Made by a program: the position numbers and the translations under genes. Below are positions 23,121 through 35,600 of a DNA stretch of 64,000 nucleotides, in pieces. Source of the stretch: Sipunculus nudus (Eukaryota > Annelida > Sipuncula > Golfingiida > Sipunculidae); NCBI GenBank assembly GCA_026874595.1, contig CM049313.1, positions 50,767,659-50,831,658 of the forward strand. The letters are read 5' to 3'. Position 1 is the first letter of the stretch. Every line of letters begins with the position of its first letter. The notes under the pieces were generated by a model that was given only the letters and a program-made list of their open reading frames with translations, had not been told where the DNA came from and did not search any database.

Positions 23121-24227
23121 TTTTTGTCCTTATTCTCCAGTTTTACATAACAATGAAATGGGCCCCGCTTGTGCAGATTCTGTACAAATATAGTTTCCAT
23201 GTGTTAACTACCAACATTTTTTTTTTGGTTGACCCGAATAGATGCAATAACCTACGGATGAATCAAATGGTATAATTGTATGCTGCTTCAGAAATACCAT
23301 AGAAGCTTTGACGTCTTGACATCTCCAAGAAATAAAACAGCATTTTTTTATAGGCATTCAGTCAAGTTTAATGAACAGGCCAGTGGTAGATACAGCAGTC
23401 CAAGATACACGCCATCTGTAATAATACATGCAGAGATATATAATCATGATGAAATACAGAGAGTGAGAATTGTAGTAATAGACTGGCCCTTAGTACATTA
23501 CAGGGTGCTGTGTATAAGTAGGACAAATTACTTGACATGTCGGGAAACGAGTTCATATATTCACCAATATATAGACTAGCAGTGCTCTCAAAATCTCCCG
23601 CATACTGTGAACGGCTCTTGTCTTACTGGCGACGTTTAAGACTGCCGAAGCCCTGGCCTGAAAACCGGCTATCATCTTTTCAAGCCAACAGATCGCCTCA
23701 TTACGTATTTTCACTTTGCTGCCTCTCCAAGGAGGGTATGCTTTTATTCCCGCTCGTGTGTGTACGTGTGTGTATAATGGTGTGTGTGTATTTGTTCACA
23801 ACATTATTCATGTAATCATGAAAGGAATCCCATGAAACATTCAATTAAGGCACCTCGGGATAGGCCTATAGGAAGAAAGATTACATTTTAGTGTGGGTCC
23901 AGATCATGATCTGTATCCAGAAATATTCACAAATGTGCAGTCACATATGCACGATCGAATGTCGGAATATGAGCCGAATAAGTGAAGGCATACTTTTGTT
24001 GGGAAAACTAATGCACATATATATGAACCTTGGAATATGGGCTAAATATGTGAACGAAAACGGGTTGCGGATTATTCCATGCACTTTTCGGACCGCCCAC
24101 CTAGCGGAGGCCTGCATTCCTCAGAATGCATATTTCTATTTACAAATGCATTGCACTTCATTATTTTTGAAATTCTAATAATGTATAAATCATGTAATTT
24201 TGCTCGTCATAAGCCTGCTGTCCTGAC

Positions 24228-24231
<4 letters not shown>

Positions 24232-24296
<65 letters not shown>

Positions 24297-24345
24297 CTGC
24301 TTGGTCATGGCGGATCCTGAAATTTCGAAAGGGGGGGGGGATAAC
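24232..24345. repeat. (TA)n microsatellite and a poly-G transposon tip
   Basis: About 30 TA units at 24232-24291. They are followed by tcatggcggatcctgaaat and a G10 run, resembling the terminal blocks at 16410-16455. Confidence 0.7.
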
Positions 24346-25959
24346 AAATAGAAAAAAAGAAGTGGAAATATATGATTCTTATTCATTTTTTATCTGTTTT
24401 CTTGAGGTTTTTATCATATGCTTTTAAGGGCAGTTATATAAAACATGAATGAAGAAAACAAAGGTTTCCTTAAACATAATTATAAAAAATTAGGATATAT
24501 TGATTTCTTCAAGACGACAACAGGATAGTGAGAAACCATAACATGAATATTTTGATTAACTTTGTTGTTAACTTATGAAAATCACATATTATGATTGATA
24601 CGAGATACAGGTGAGCCAGAAATCAAATTAAAAACCTCGTTTCTTCTCAGACTACGCCTACAGATTCTTATATGAGGTTTGTCCGAATATATACCTGCAT
24701 GGCTGACATACCATTTGCTAGTTGTCTTCTTGTTTTTAAACATATATATACAAAAAAAAAACGCAAACAGAGTATATCAATAAAAACGTAATAGAATCTT
24801 ACCAGTTGGTAATTAAGTTATTAGTATATGTTAAGATAAAATTCACACAAAATGGTATTGAAACTTAAGTGAAATTTATATTTTTATATTAACATATAAG
24901 CACCTAGTGAAAATGAGTCACTTTCGAACGGGCTTATATCATTTGAATGAAAACATCCTAAGAACTTGTTTCTCCGTTTATCTGGCTTGTGTCCAGTAAT
25001 CAATGGAAACGTTAGTTGGAATATTATATGTGAAGTCAAAAACATCCGTCAAATAAAATACAATACAAAAGGAGAAATAAATTTCCTGCATATCCTAATA
25101 CATAAAAGGGTAAGACAATGTCCCAGTTCACGTGATCGCCTAGACAACACCACGATGACCGTAACCATGCACATACATGTATAATGAATATTAAAGAAAG
25201 TACTTCCATATTGACCATAAAACCATACCTTTCTGAATCTAAAGCATGACTGTTACGGTAACCACATGGCCCCATGCCCTATTTGAACTGCAAGGGTTAA
25301 TGAAAGTAACCGAGTTAGGCCACACAAAATAATGATTGTCCTTCTAATTCCGGGGACAAAAATATATGGTGCGAATGGGCGACTTTTATACGGGTGGAGA
25401 AACAGTAAATGAAACTTTGCCAGGTTGCGAAAAATAAATTTAAAAATGGCTTCAAACCATGAAATTTTGAGTAAGAAATACAAAATATTTAGCTCATTGT
25501 TCATACCTTTGATAATTACTCTAAGGAATTTGTACCAGAGCACAAATTAGCAACATTATTAAGGACCTGGTTTTTCATTCGCCAAAAAATAATCAAGGAA
25601 AAACGGGAGCGAAGAATCCGTAGAACAAATCATTTTTTGTATGGCCTAATGGCTCCGGGTAAAAGGTCGGTGCAATTATCACGTTGGTTTACCCTGTGAC
25701 CTGGTACCACAAATCTGTTATGCACCCTACCTGTAGACGATGCCACTTTTAAGCTTTGGTGTTGCATGTACTATATATTTTTATCACAGACATCCGTTAC
25801 CACCTGAGTCATGTACAGAGACATGACAAGGTACATTGGTGATTGAACTGTTGTGCTGCCTGTCTGTACTGCTGATAACTGATATTTGACAAACGAGTAA
25901 TGTACACATTGGTATCAGATACTGTATACAACACACAGACGGTTTCCGTCACGGCACTG

Positions 25960-26300
25960 GGAGAGGACTGGACAAATTGTCATAATCATGATTTGGGCTT
26001 GGTTTTCAAACAGGATTTGTACTGAACAAATAGTCAGTCAGGGTCAGGCTGGATAAAAGATCAGTCAGGGTTTGTCCTGGACAAAATATCAATCCGTGTC
26101 TGGGCCGGACACAATCTCAATCAGGATTTGGGCTTGGCACTTGGGCTTGTTCATCGTGCAAGAACCATTGGCTAGAAAAGTTCGCAATCAGGACTTTTGC
26201 TTTTTTTTGCTGGATAAATTCTCAGTCAGGGATTTGGCGGAAGTATTCTCAATCCGGCTTATGTTTGGGCTAAATTCCTGACCGGATATTGTTGGGAATG
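25960..26300. repeat. Degenerate minisatellite, about 30-bp units
   Basis: Repeated variants of tcagtcagggtttg, gggctggacaaa and aatcaggatttgggcttgg follow each other about ten times with no constant frame. Confidence 0.55.
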
Positions 26301-26654
26301 TAGAACTGGTTCGGGCCAAATTAATCTGGATTTCACTCGGATCGTGAATCTCCAGTCCAAAAACTGATCTGGATTTAGTAGACACATATGACACATTTAA
26401 GATTTGTCAACAGTTTTTCCCATCGTGTGCTCATAGTGCAGGAAAAGACAAATCATATACAACATCGTGTGACCAAGCAAGAAAATATGCAGGCAGCACC
26501 CCCTGGGGCTGCCACTTTAATGGTCAGGTAAAATTGGACACGTCTCCCCACAAAGCAGCAAATAAATAGATTATTATTATACACAAATGCTGATCAAACC
26601 TTAAACAGTTAACTATTACTTTATAAAAACAGGTTGTGACAAAAGCGTTTTGCA

Positions 26655-26756
26655 GGTGTGGATTAAGTGGGACGCACGGGGCAGCTCCCCCCCTTTTTTT
26701 TATAAAAATGAGAAATAGAATTATATTTACTAATATATATATATATATTTATATAT

Positions 26757-26806
<50 letters not shown>

Positions 26807-26946
26807 TTTATATATATTAACTTAATAAAGTGGAGCAGCGCCTGATTTTTTAGTCTCGTCTTGTGTCTCTTCTCTGTATACGTTTGACCAGCACAATATA
26901 CAGGTACACTCGTTGTCCCTTTCCCTAGACCCTGAATCCGCCCCTG
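26655..26946. mobile_element. Short MITE-like element with a (TA)n core
   Basis: The left tip caggtgtggattaagtggg and right tip ccctgaatccgcccctg are imperfect inverses. A poly-C/T run and TA tract (26732-26815) lie inside. No clear target duplication. Confidence 0.4.
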
Positions 26947-27744
26947 ATTTGGTCTTTTGGACAGGCTTGTCACGATGACGTCATTGTGATTAGGCCCGAC
27001 AAGAAGCACTTTAATAAACCCGTTGGAGACCTGACAGGATTGCACTTTTTACATTTCGGATAAGTATAGGTTTGTAGAATAAAGTAATATATATATAGCG
27101 TTAAATGTGCAGTCGTTAGGTCAGGTACCTAGCTTGAGAAAACACGCTATGTAATTGCTGACCCTTTCGATTTGATCGGGGTTGCGGTTGGTGGGGGATG
27201 GGGGGGGGCAACCTTTTCTGCTGTTGAGGCCTATACTTTTTAATTTGATGACCTTATAATATTTTTACATTTTTTTTACGTTCTATGCTTAAAAGTAAAA
27301 CATTGTAGCTTTGTGAATGAGTACTAAATTATTGCAACCTCTTTGATGCCCGTGGAAACACTTCGAGGTGGTAAATAATGCAGCAACTCTGTTATTTTAC
27401 AAGTGTGCCCGGGCCGACGAGTCCATTATTTGACATAAACCAGGGTGTTAGGATGGATTTATTATAGATCTAATTCATCCGGCCGGCGGTAATTATCACG
27501 CTCCTAAACGGCAGAAGAAAAATTGCCTTTAATTTAAGGTAGAACTGTATACCTTCATAGCGCTACTGCAGACCCACTGCTTCTTAAGCACTGCTTCAAA
27601 GTCAATTACAGTTTGCCTGAGAGCAGTTTATTAGCGCTGGCTGTTCTCACAGTCAAGCCTGTCTCCATTTGAAATGGAATCAATGTTCTGCGGATTCGCC
27701 GCTCCTATTTTTCGTGCATATTTTTTTATGCAAATGAAGACCAG

Positions 27745-27747
<3 letters not shown>

Positions 27748-27820
<73 letters not shown>
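27748..27820. repeat. (TA)n microsatellite
   Basis: Two TA tracts separated by tacata. Confidence 0.95.
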
Positions 27821-27822
<2 letters not shown>

Positions 27823-29230
27823 GATAAAAATCTAATAGTTGTCATTAATTTGAAGACATATAAGAATGTCTTTAAAAATGTTACAGTCCTCTTTTATAGC
27901 CAATATCCTTTCAGTGGCTCTGTGAGCGTCCATCTGTATAATTTGAACACACGCTCTCAATATAAGATATACAAACACACGGCACGTATTACTATATAAC
28001 AGTTTACATACATGGTACAGACTGTAAACACAATAACTAACATGACTTGTACAGCGTCAGTATACTTAGGCAGATGATACAATGTGGCGTATATTCTATT
28101 TGATATAATATTTTCCGCCATTCATTCTAAACATATTTGGGAATGCCAGATGAATCTTTATGAATGCTGCTTTATATGTATATGGTTTATGAGAGTCACT
28201 GTCCTTCTTACGCACTTCAGGGCTATATCATGTCTGTGTAACTGGTATTATTAGCTCACTCTCGTAATAAATACTCAAGCCAACAACATTAAAGGTATAC
28301 AACCAGAATGATGCTATACCGTTGAAGTGAATTGTAGGCATTATTTCCCAAAGATACCTACAATTTGTATAACTTTCTTTGCAATCACGTCCACTTTATT
28401 TAAACCACTTATCTACAAATTTAGGTTTGTTTATGGGACCTTTGTGATAAGTGAATATTAGAATAACCTTTAAAAGCTATAAATGTAACGTTTACTCTTT
28501 TAAAACGACATCTGGCTTACCCTAGAAGGGCATGGAGATTTGAACAGTGGAGTCTGTTTATCCAATCCCTCGATGCCATATCAGTCTTAAACTTCAAGTT
28601 TATCGGATAAAATTCTAGTAGCATATTTAGCCTATACCATTTCCAAAACCATCGCAGACCTCGATATAAGCCTAACCACAGCCATGTATAATATTATCCA
28701 TTTTCACTAACTTACCTAAATCCAATAAAAAAGATAAAAGATATTTCTCTGACAAAGTTTTGTACCATACATTAGGTACATGCATGCGTACACTTTGTAC
28801 CACATGACATCATGTGGAGATTAAATGTCTAAGCTACACGTACGCAAACTACACGTACGCACTTGATGCATAAAACCCAGCTGGGGCTATTGTTTATTTC
28901 TGCACGTTGGCCAATGTTATGATTAATCATATCAGTGTATGCACGTGACTACAGGCAATTTATTATTGAACAGCTATGGTTAACTTAGTCACAGTCACAC
29001 GACATTGTCACTGCATGCGGCAGCATTTTAGCTTTTATCGTCTTGCCTATCGTGGCAACTTCAGCTTTTAGGGATTCATTACAAAAGAATTTCAAGATCG
29101 GGAGTAATGCGACCAGTATCCCGTACAGGATGACCCTTCACTCGTGAGCTTCACATGCTGTGACAGTGAGCTGATTTCATCAACAGCCCTGTCCGGAAAA
29201 GTGGGCGTTGCCTGTCATCCACTCCTGACC
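27821..29230. other. Intergenic DNA upstream of CERT, nothing recognised
   Basis: No supported gene. A short direct repeat, ctacacgtacgca, occurs twice near 28834-28861. Confidence 0.35.
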
Positions 29231-29269
29231 ACAGTACTTTGTTTTCCGACAGATGGCGCTGTTTCGTGA

Positions 29270-29325
29270 ACCGACCAATCAGCGAAGATTGTAGTGACGT
29301 AATGAGACCAACATGGCGGCTTGGT
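29270..29325 (+). promoter_or_regulatory. CERT core promoter: CCAAT box, CRE-like site and YY1 site
   Basis: Within 50 bp lie ACCAATCAGC (NF-Y type CCAAT box, 29274-29283), TGACGTAA (ATF/CREB type, 29295-29302) and AACATGGCGGC (YY1 type, 29310-29320). They are 118-165 bp before the CERT start codon, and no TATA box is evident. This is a normal layout for a TATA-less housekeeping promoter, where the YY1 site usually sits just after the start of transcription. The motifs are seen directly; promoter function is inference. Confidence 0.6.
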
Positions 29326-29437
29326 AGGAGTGAATGAAACATACACATGTACACGGTGTCTGTTGGCAACACTGCGTTCTGCGCTTGAATATAACCATAT
29401 TGCATGGAATTTACGTATTAAGGATCATATTTCAGCT

Positions 29438-29674
29438 ATGACGGAGGAAAAGGACGAGCTCAGTCTCACAGACGAGGAGGAACATGACGAAATCGAGGAG
29501 GATTCGGACCTGCCGGTTTTGCAGGGCACTCTGTGTAAATGGACGAACTACATACATGGATGGCAGGACCGCTTCATAGTCCTAAAACAGGGGACCTTAA
29601 GCTATTATAAGTCGGAAAATGATACAGCGTTTGGTTGCCGAGGTGCAGTCAGTCTCACAAAGGCGGTTATTACG
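29438..29674 (+). CDS. CERT1: CERT exon 1 (acidic N-terminus and first half of PH domain)
   Basis: 79 codons, phase 0 exit at acg|gtaaga. The acidic stretch (residues 3-24, mostly Glu/Asp) is followed by [19 protein letters not shown], the first PH strands. The frame stays open upstream to an ATG at 29321. The 29438 start is preferred because the extension has no family resemblance and homology begins after it. Confidence 0.9.
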
Positions 29675-32600
29675 GTAAGAATTTTCCTGTATTGATCAAT
29701 TTGCTGCGATATTGACTGTCAACTGACTGGGTGTCAGTGTTGACACCTGTCTGTCACAGACCTGTCCCACACAAGTTTGCACAGGTGTGCTGCCTGCACA
29801 GGCGCTTGAATCGCTATTTGTGTTGATATTGGCTTAAATCGTGTTCAATTTACCTTAACAACAATCCCCTACCGTTCAATGAGCTGTAAACCATGTTATA
29901 TCGCTTGCCGGTACTTGTTTATATAATAGATACACAAGGCCGGCATCCAAGTCTGCGGACGAGTCTGTATCCATTAAGCGACGAGCAGACAGATTTAACC
30001 CAGATTACTATTTCCATCGTTATCAACCAATCAGGTGTTAGGTTCCAGGGGGGAATCCTTACTGCTGACCAAGATAAATGGGGATTTCCTCGTTTGGGGT
30101 AACAGCTGCTTAATGGATGCAGACTAGTTACAAATAAGAGCTCAGTACAAGTGGTACACTGTGTGTATTTGATTTGTTAATGCTTTTTTAGAAAGGAGAA
30201 CTGGCCATTTAACGACTGTAAGTTTCTTCCCTCGAAAATCTTTGAAATATTCGGGAATTTGAATTGATTTCTTGTATTATCGCCAACCCACCGCAGACTT
30301 GGATGCCGGCCTTGTGTATCTATTATATAAACAAGTACCGGCAAGCGATATAACATGGTTTACAGCTCATTGAACAGAAGGGGATTGTTGTTAAGGTAAA
30401 TTGAACACGATTTAAGCCAATATCAACACAAATAGGGATTCAAGCGCCTGTGCTGCCTGGGTATAACTGGGGATGATTGAAAGGCGACCATTTTTGATGT
30501 TGATGCCTGATTTGAACAGTCCCTGATGTGTGAGGCCACTTTGGCCATTCTGATTTCTTTCATTAATCTTTTATAATAAAAAGTCTGTGGCAACTTTCAC
30601 CTTAGGTGGTTATATGGATGTGTATGGATGTCATGATATGTTAAAAAATATTTCTCTTTAGTCTGTGACAAACTAGCTACTACAGGCAATTATGAGCAGT
30701 CAGGCACCCTAGCAACATATATAATGTTGCCTTGGTGCAAGGCTGAGAATAGCACACCAAGGGACGAGGGCACCATTTCAGTTATGCACCAGGCAGAACT
30801 AAATACTGAAAAACGCTGAATTAACACAGAAATAACAGTCATTACCACCATATATATATTTACATATATGTACATATTGTTACAAAGATAAATTGCTCAT
30901 GGTAAAACATTTGGCTGATCCGAGATTCGAACCTGTGTTGCTGGCGCACAAGTCCGGCGTACCAACCTCTTGGCTAGCAAAGCAAGCCTTAGTCAGTCTG
31001 CTTTTATGTCACCCTGTGACACCCCCTCTTAAGAGCATTCTGCTATCAGAACAAGACTAATTATCCCAGAAGTCACACTTTGGTGAGCTTATTCCCTGGG
31101 TCACAAAGTTTACTGTCATATTGAACGAGCCCCCAAACTGCTCAGGGGAAAACTTATGGCCGGTCCCGGATTCGAACCTGTGTTGGTGGCTCACAAGTTG
31201 AGACCATTCAGTCTGCTTTTATGTCACCCCGTAACGGATCTGTCCAATGTTTTCCCCTGAGCAATTATCCTCGTAACAAGATAGAGGCTCGTCTGGGATT
31301 ACAACCCGTGGTAGTGGCACACAAATCCAATGTACCACCCGCTTCAATGGCAAAGCAAGCTTCGCTAGCAATACATTTCGGTCTGTTTTTATGTCACCCC
31401 GTCACAATATATACACATATATATATTTTACCTTATATATAAGATATATATTTACAGTAGAACGCCTGTATTACGGTCACCATCGGGACTCGATGAAAGT
31501 GGCCTTTATACAGGAGTGGCTGTTATACAGGACTTAACCAGGAAAGGGGGTTAAAATGTAACAGGAAAACAAACTTCAAATTGTTATTACAATCAACAAA
31601 ATAAACGGATATACAGAGTATTTGTATTTATAATTACTGTTATCAATAAAAATGAATGGTCAAAGTGATTGAAACAGAGTATGCGTACCATTTTACAATG
31701 TAACAATGTTTATTTTGCATTCATAATTATTCATGTATGAGTAAATTATGCGATGATTGCCGCACGGAATTAGTTTGATGTACGGGTTGACAAGGACATT
31801 AAAGAAAGTTTAAAGATAAACAGTTTGCCTATCATTTTTCTGATGACATAATTATCGGGACCCGCTTGTTTTCATGTGTTGATTAAATGACAAACACCCA
31901 GCTTGCACGACTGATTCCCAAACATACACATGCCTAATGATGCCTTAGGTCAATTTTTGGCATATATATGAATGAGGCTGAGTGGGGTAGTACAATGCTG
32001 GCTACATGTCAAACAACTCAGTCACGGTGGAATGGTTACCTTTATCTAGACACTCATTAACTGACAGGAATATGTGAAAGCAGACATGTGTAATGATAAT
32101 AAGGTAACTGGCCGCTCGATTTGTTGAGTGTATGTCACCGAGTCACAGCCTCTGACCATAATTGAGGCGTTTCCCGGCCTGCGGGACAGAGAGACCTGGC
32201 TGTAATACAGAATAGAGGAGTGACCGTAATTTACAACAAAATGATTATGAAATATAACTGTCGAAAATTCGGGACCGGAAAATCTGACCGTTAAAGACGT
32301 ACTGACCGTTATTGAGGCGTGGCCGTTAGCAGGCGTTCTTCTGTAGTAAGGTCTGAAAGGAGTACTCGAGTACTCGAGTCCAGGTAATACTTACCGAGTG
32401 CTTGAGTCCAAGATTTGGACTCGAGTACTCTTGTATGTACATGCATATATGTATATTACTGCAAATTTTAGGACAGTCTGTAGGATTATTTATCCATTGT
32501 TGTAGCCTGGCGTAGGGCTCTAAACATATGCTAGTCAAATTAACGGAAGTCTTGTTATGCCATATATCTATTCCTTCGTTCCGATAAAGTTAAGCCGTCA

Positions 32601-35600
32601 CTGAGTCAAATTTATGCATATTTTACATCGGTAAACAGATGTTCGTTTTATCTTCACAGCGTTGCCATGGTAACGGGTACTCAAGTCCGAGTCGGGTAAT
32701 GCCTATCGAGTACTTGAGTCCAAAATTTTGTAGCCGTTTCAGCCCTAACTGTAGTTAAATATATATATATATTTATTGCACACCTATACTGGTGGTAATG
32801 ACAGTTATTTGAGTGTATTTTGGTGTTATTTTATTGTATTTTGGTATTATTACGGTGTTTTTTTTTTATTTTGGTGTTATATATAGCATTAATTATATAT
32901 TTGCTAACCCTGTGCATATAAATACCTGTACATCCTGCTCAGATGTTGATTTCATAGTTAATACTTAACCATAGTGTATCCCAGACTATTTGCAATCATA
33001 CCACGAATCCAACCGCACCAAAAATACACATGAAATGCTCAAATATATATTTTAATAGCACAAACAAATGGTATGTAGATGTAGTAGATAAATATGATAA
33101 TGATAATTATCAAGAGAAGCGAGAGGGAGAGAGAGAATATGTTTGTCCAAAATAGCATGGAAGAAATGTAAGAATGTTGTTTAATAGGACGGACAAAGGA
33201 AAAGTACTTTGATGTATCACTAAAACCATAAATCCAACTAAGTGAAGAACACAATACGCAAAACTAGGGCGCCACCTGCAACCATTTTTGCACAGCCTCC
33301 TTTTGTCTGCCGTGGGATAAAATCACTCATATCTGGGCAGTTGTTTGACTCATCTACCTAAAATTTTGCATGTAAATATACATCCTGAATTAAGTTCTCA
33401 TCAAAATTCAAGCATTTTTAATGAGGTCAGAGGTCACCAGATACACAATGGGCGTATTATGCATGTTTGGGGTGCTTTTGTTATGAATTGTTTTATACAA
33501 AACTTTTACATTTCACATGCAACACTATTTCTCAAAAAGTTTAAAAGGGATCTACTTCTAATGGTAGGTGCATTCTATAAGTCCCTTTCAAAATTGGCAG
33601 CAGATTAGGTGATCTGATCAAGCCTGCATAGTGTTTTCGGTCAGTTCTGTGACTGTGAGGGTGTGTGTGTGATGGTGTGTGTACACATTTCTCACATTCT
33701 GATTTGTCAGGGGATATAGTCGTTTTGTTTTTTTCTAGATTGTAATGATATGGCATGTAAAATATATTTGAAAAACAAAACAAAAACAAAAAACAAAAAT
33801 GATATGTATGTTGTAACTTCATTTCTTCCCTGGGAAGAAATGGTGGGATAAAAGTATTTCTTCCCCTTTTGGAAGAGAGTATATCTTCCCTTTCTTCTGG
33901 GAAGATTTTGCCAACCCTGCAGACATCTAATAGGGAAACACATCAAACAACAAATGGCGCATACATGTCAGTGAAACCTGTCACTCTCAGCCAATTCTTG
34001 AATGTATATTTACCAATAAATAATAACCCAATCACTAATTCATGTAACAGTCTCATAAATAAAAAAAAAATAACTGCAGTTTTTCATGGCCCTTGCCTAG
34101 AACTCAGACACCTGGCCACAACAGGATTGCCAGCCAGATCCACTCTGGGGGAAGACGATCTGCTATAACCTTTAGACAAATCTTTTGGCCAGTGATTGTG
34201 TGCTATAGAGGAATTTCACTATATATACATCTCTTCTGTCCCTTGCCTCATCCAACCATGATAGTTGATGCAACATAAATTCTGCTGGATCCAGTGTGTG
34301 ATGAGGAAGCCAATGAGCTGATGCCCTCTATATATATGATAATTTCAAAAGATAGATGGGTGCCCCTTTGTTTATCACATTACATGAGGAGTTAATTGAT
34401 TCTGCTGTTTAATAATTTATCAATCACCAGTATTCCCAGTCCAGTAACTAGTGGTATTAAATAATGTGTTATTGGTTCCCATAAACACAAGATTAATGCA
34501 GGTTAATGTGGCCTCATCAGGGCTATCATCAGTTTTGGCTCATTGACTTGAGGATTTATTGCAGAGACAGGTAAAAGTGGTAGATTTTGCTCCATCTTGT
34601 AGGTTAGTAAGGTTACATTATTTCAGCTCTGTAGCTTATTGTCTTCTGCTCATGTGATGTGGGAGGGAACCCTAGGTCTGTAATGTTGTGGGAGGGTACC
34701 TCTGGTCAGTGGTGATGTGGGAGGGTACCTCTGGTCAGTGGTGATGTGGGAGGAAACCCCTGGTCTGTGGTGATGTGGGAGGGTACCCCTGGTCTGTAAT
34801 GTTGTGGGAGGGTACCTCTGGTCAGTGGTGATGTGGGAGGGTACCCCTGGTCTGTGGTGATGTGGGAGGGTACCCCTGGTCTGTGGTGATGTGGGAGGGT
34901 ACCCCTGGTCTGTAATGTTGTGGGAGGGTACCCCTGGTCAGTGGTGATGTGGGAGGGAACCCTAGGTCTGTAATGTTGTGGGAGGGTACCTCTGGTCAGT
35001 GGTGATGTGGGAGGGTACCCCTGGTCTGTGGTGATGTGGGAGGGTACCCCTGGTCTGTAATGTTGTGGGAGGGTACCCCTGGTCAGTGGTGATGTGGGAG
35101 GGTACCCCTGGTCTGTGGTGATGTGGGAGGGTACCCCTGGTCTGTGGTGATGTGGGAGGGTACCCATGGTCTGTGGTGATGTGGGAGGGTATCCCTGGTC
35201 GGTGGTGATGTGGGAGGAAACCCCTGGTCTGTGGTGATGTGGGAGGGTACCCCTGGTCTGTAATGTTGTGGGAGGGTACCTCTGGTCAGTGGTGATGTGG
35301 GAGGGTACCCCTGGTCTGTAATGTTGTGGGAGGGTACCCCTGGTCAGTGGTGATGTGGGAGGGTACCCCTGGTCTGTGGTGATGTGGGAGGGTACCCCTG
35401 GTCTGTGGTGATGTGGGAGGGTACCCCTGGTCTGTAATGTTGTGGGAGGGTACCCCTGGTCAGTGGTGATGTGGGAGGGTACCCCTGGTCTGTGGTGATG
35501 TGGGAGGGTACCCCTGGTCTGTGGTGATACGGGAGGGTACCCCTGGTCTGTGGTGATGTGGGAGGGTACCCCTGGTCTGTGGTGATGTGGGAGGGTACCC

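Noticed and set aside
29321-29437. Upstream in-frame ATG that would lengthen CERT by 39 residues
   Set aside because: The ATG sits at the end of the YY1/CCAAT promoter cluster, so it is close to or before the likely transcription start, and the extension has no family resemblance.
34706-35167. 153-codon minus-strand open frame of repeating Pro/Thr/His units
   Set aside because: It follows from a 29-bp minisatellite having no stop over three units; codon content is set by the repeat and no start context or splice signal supports it.
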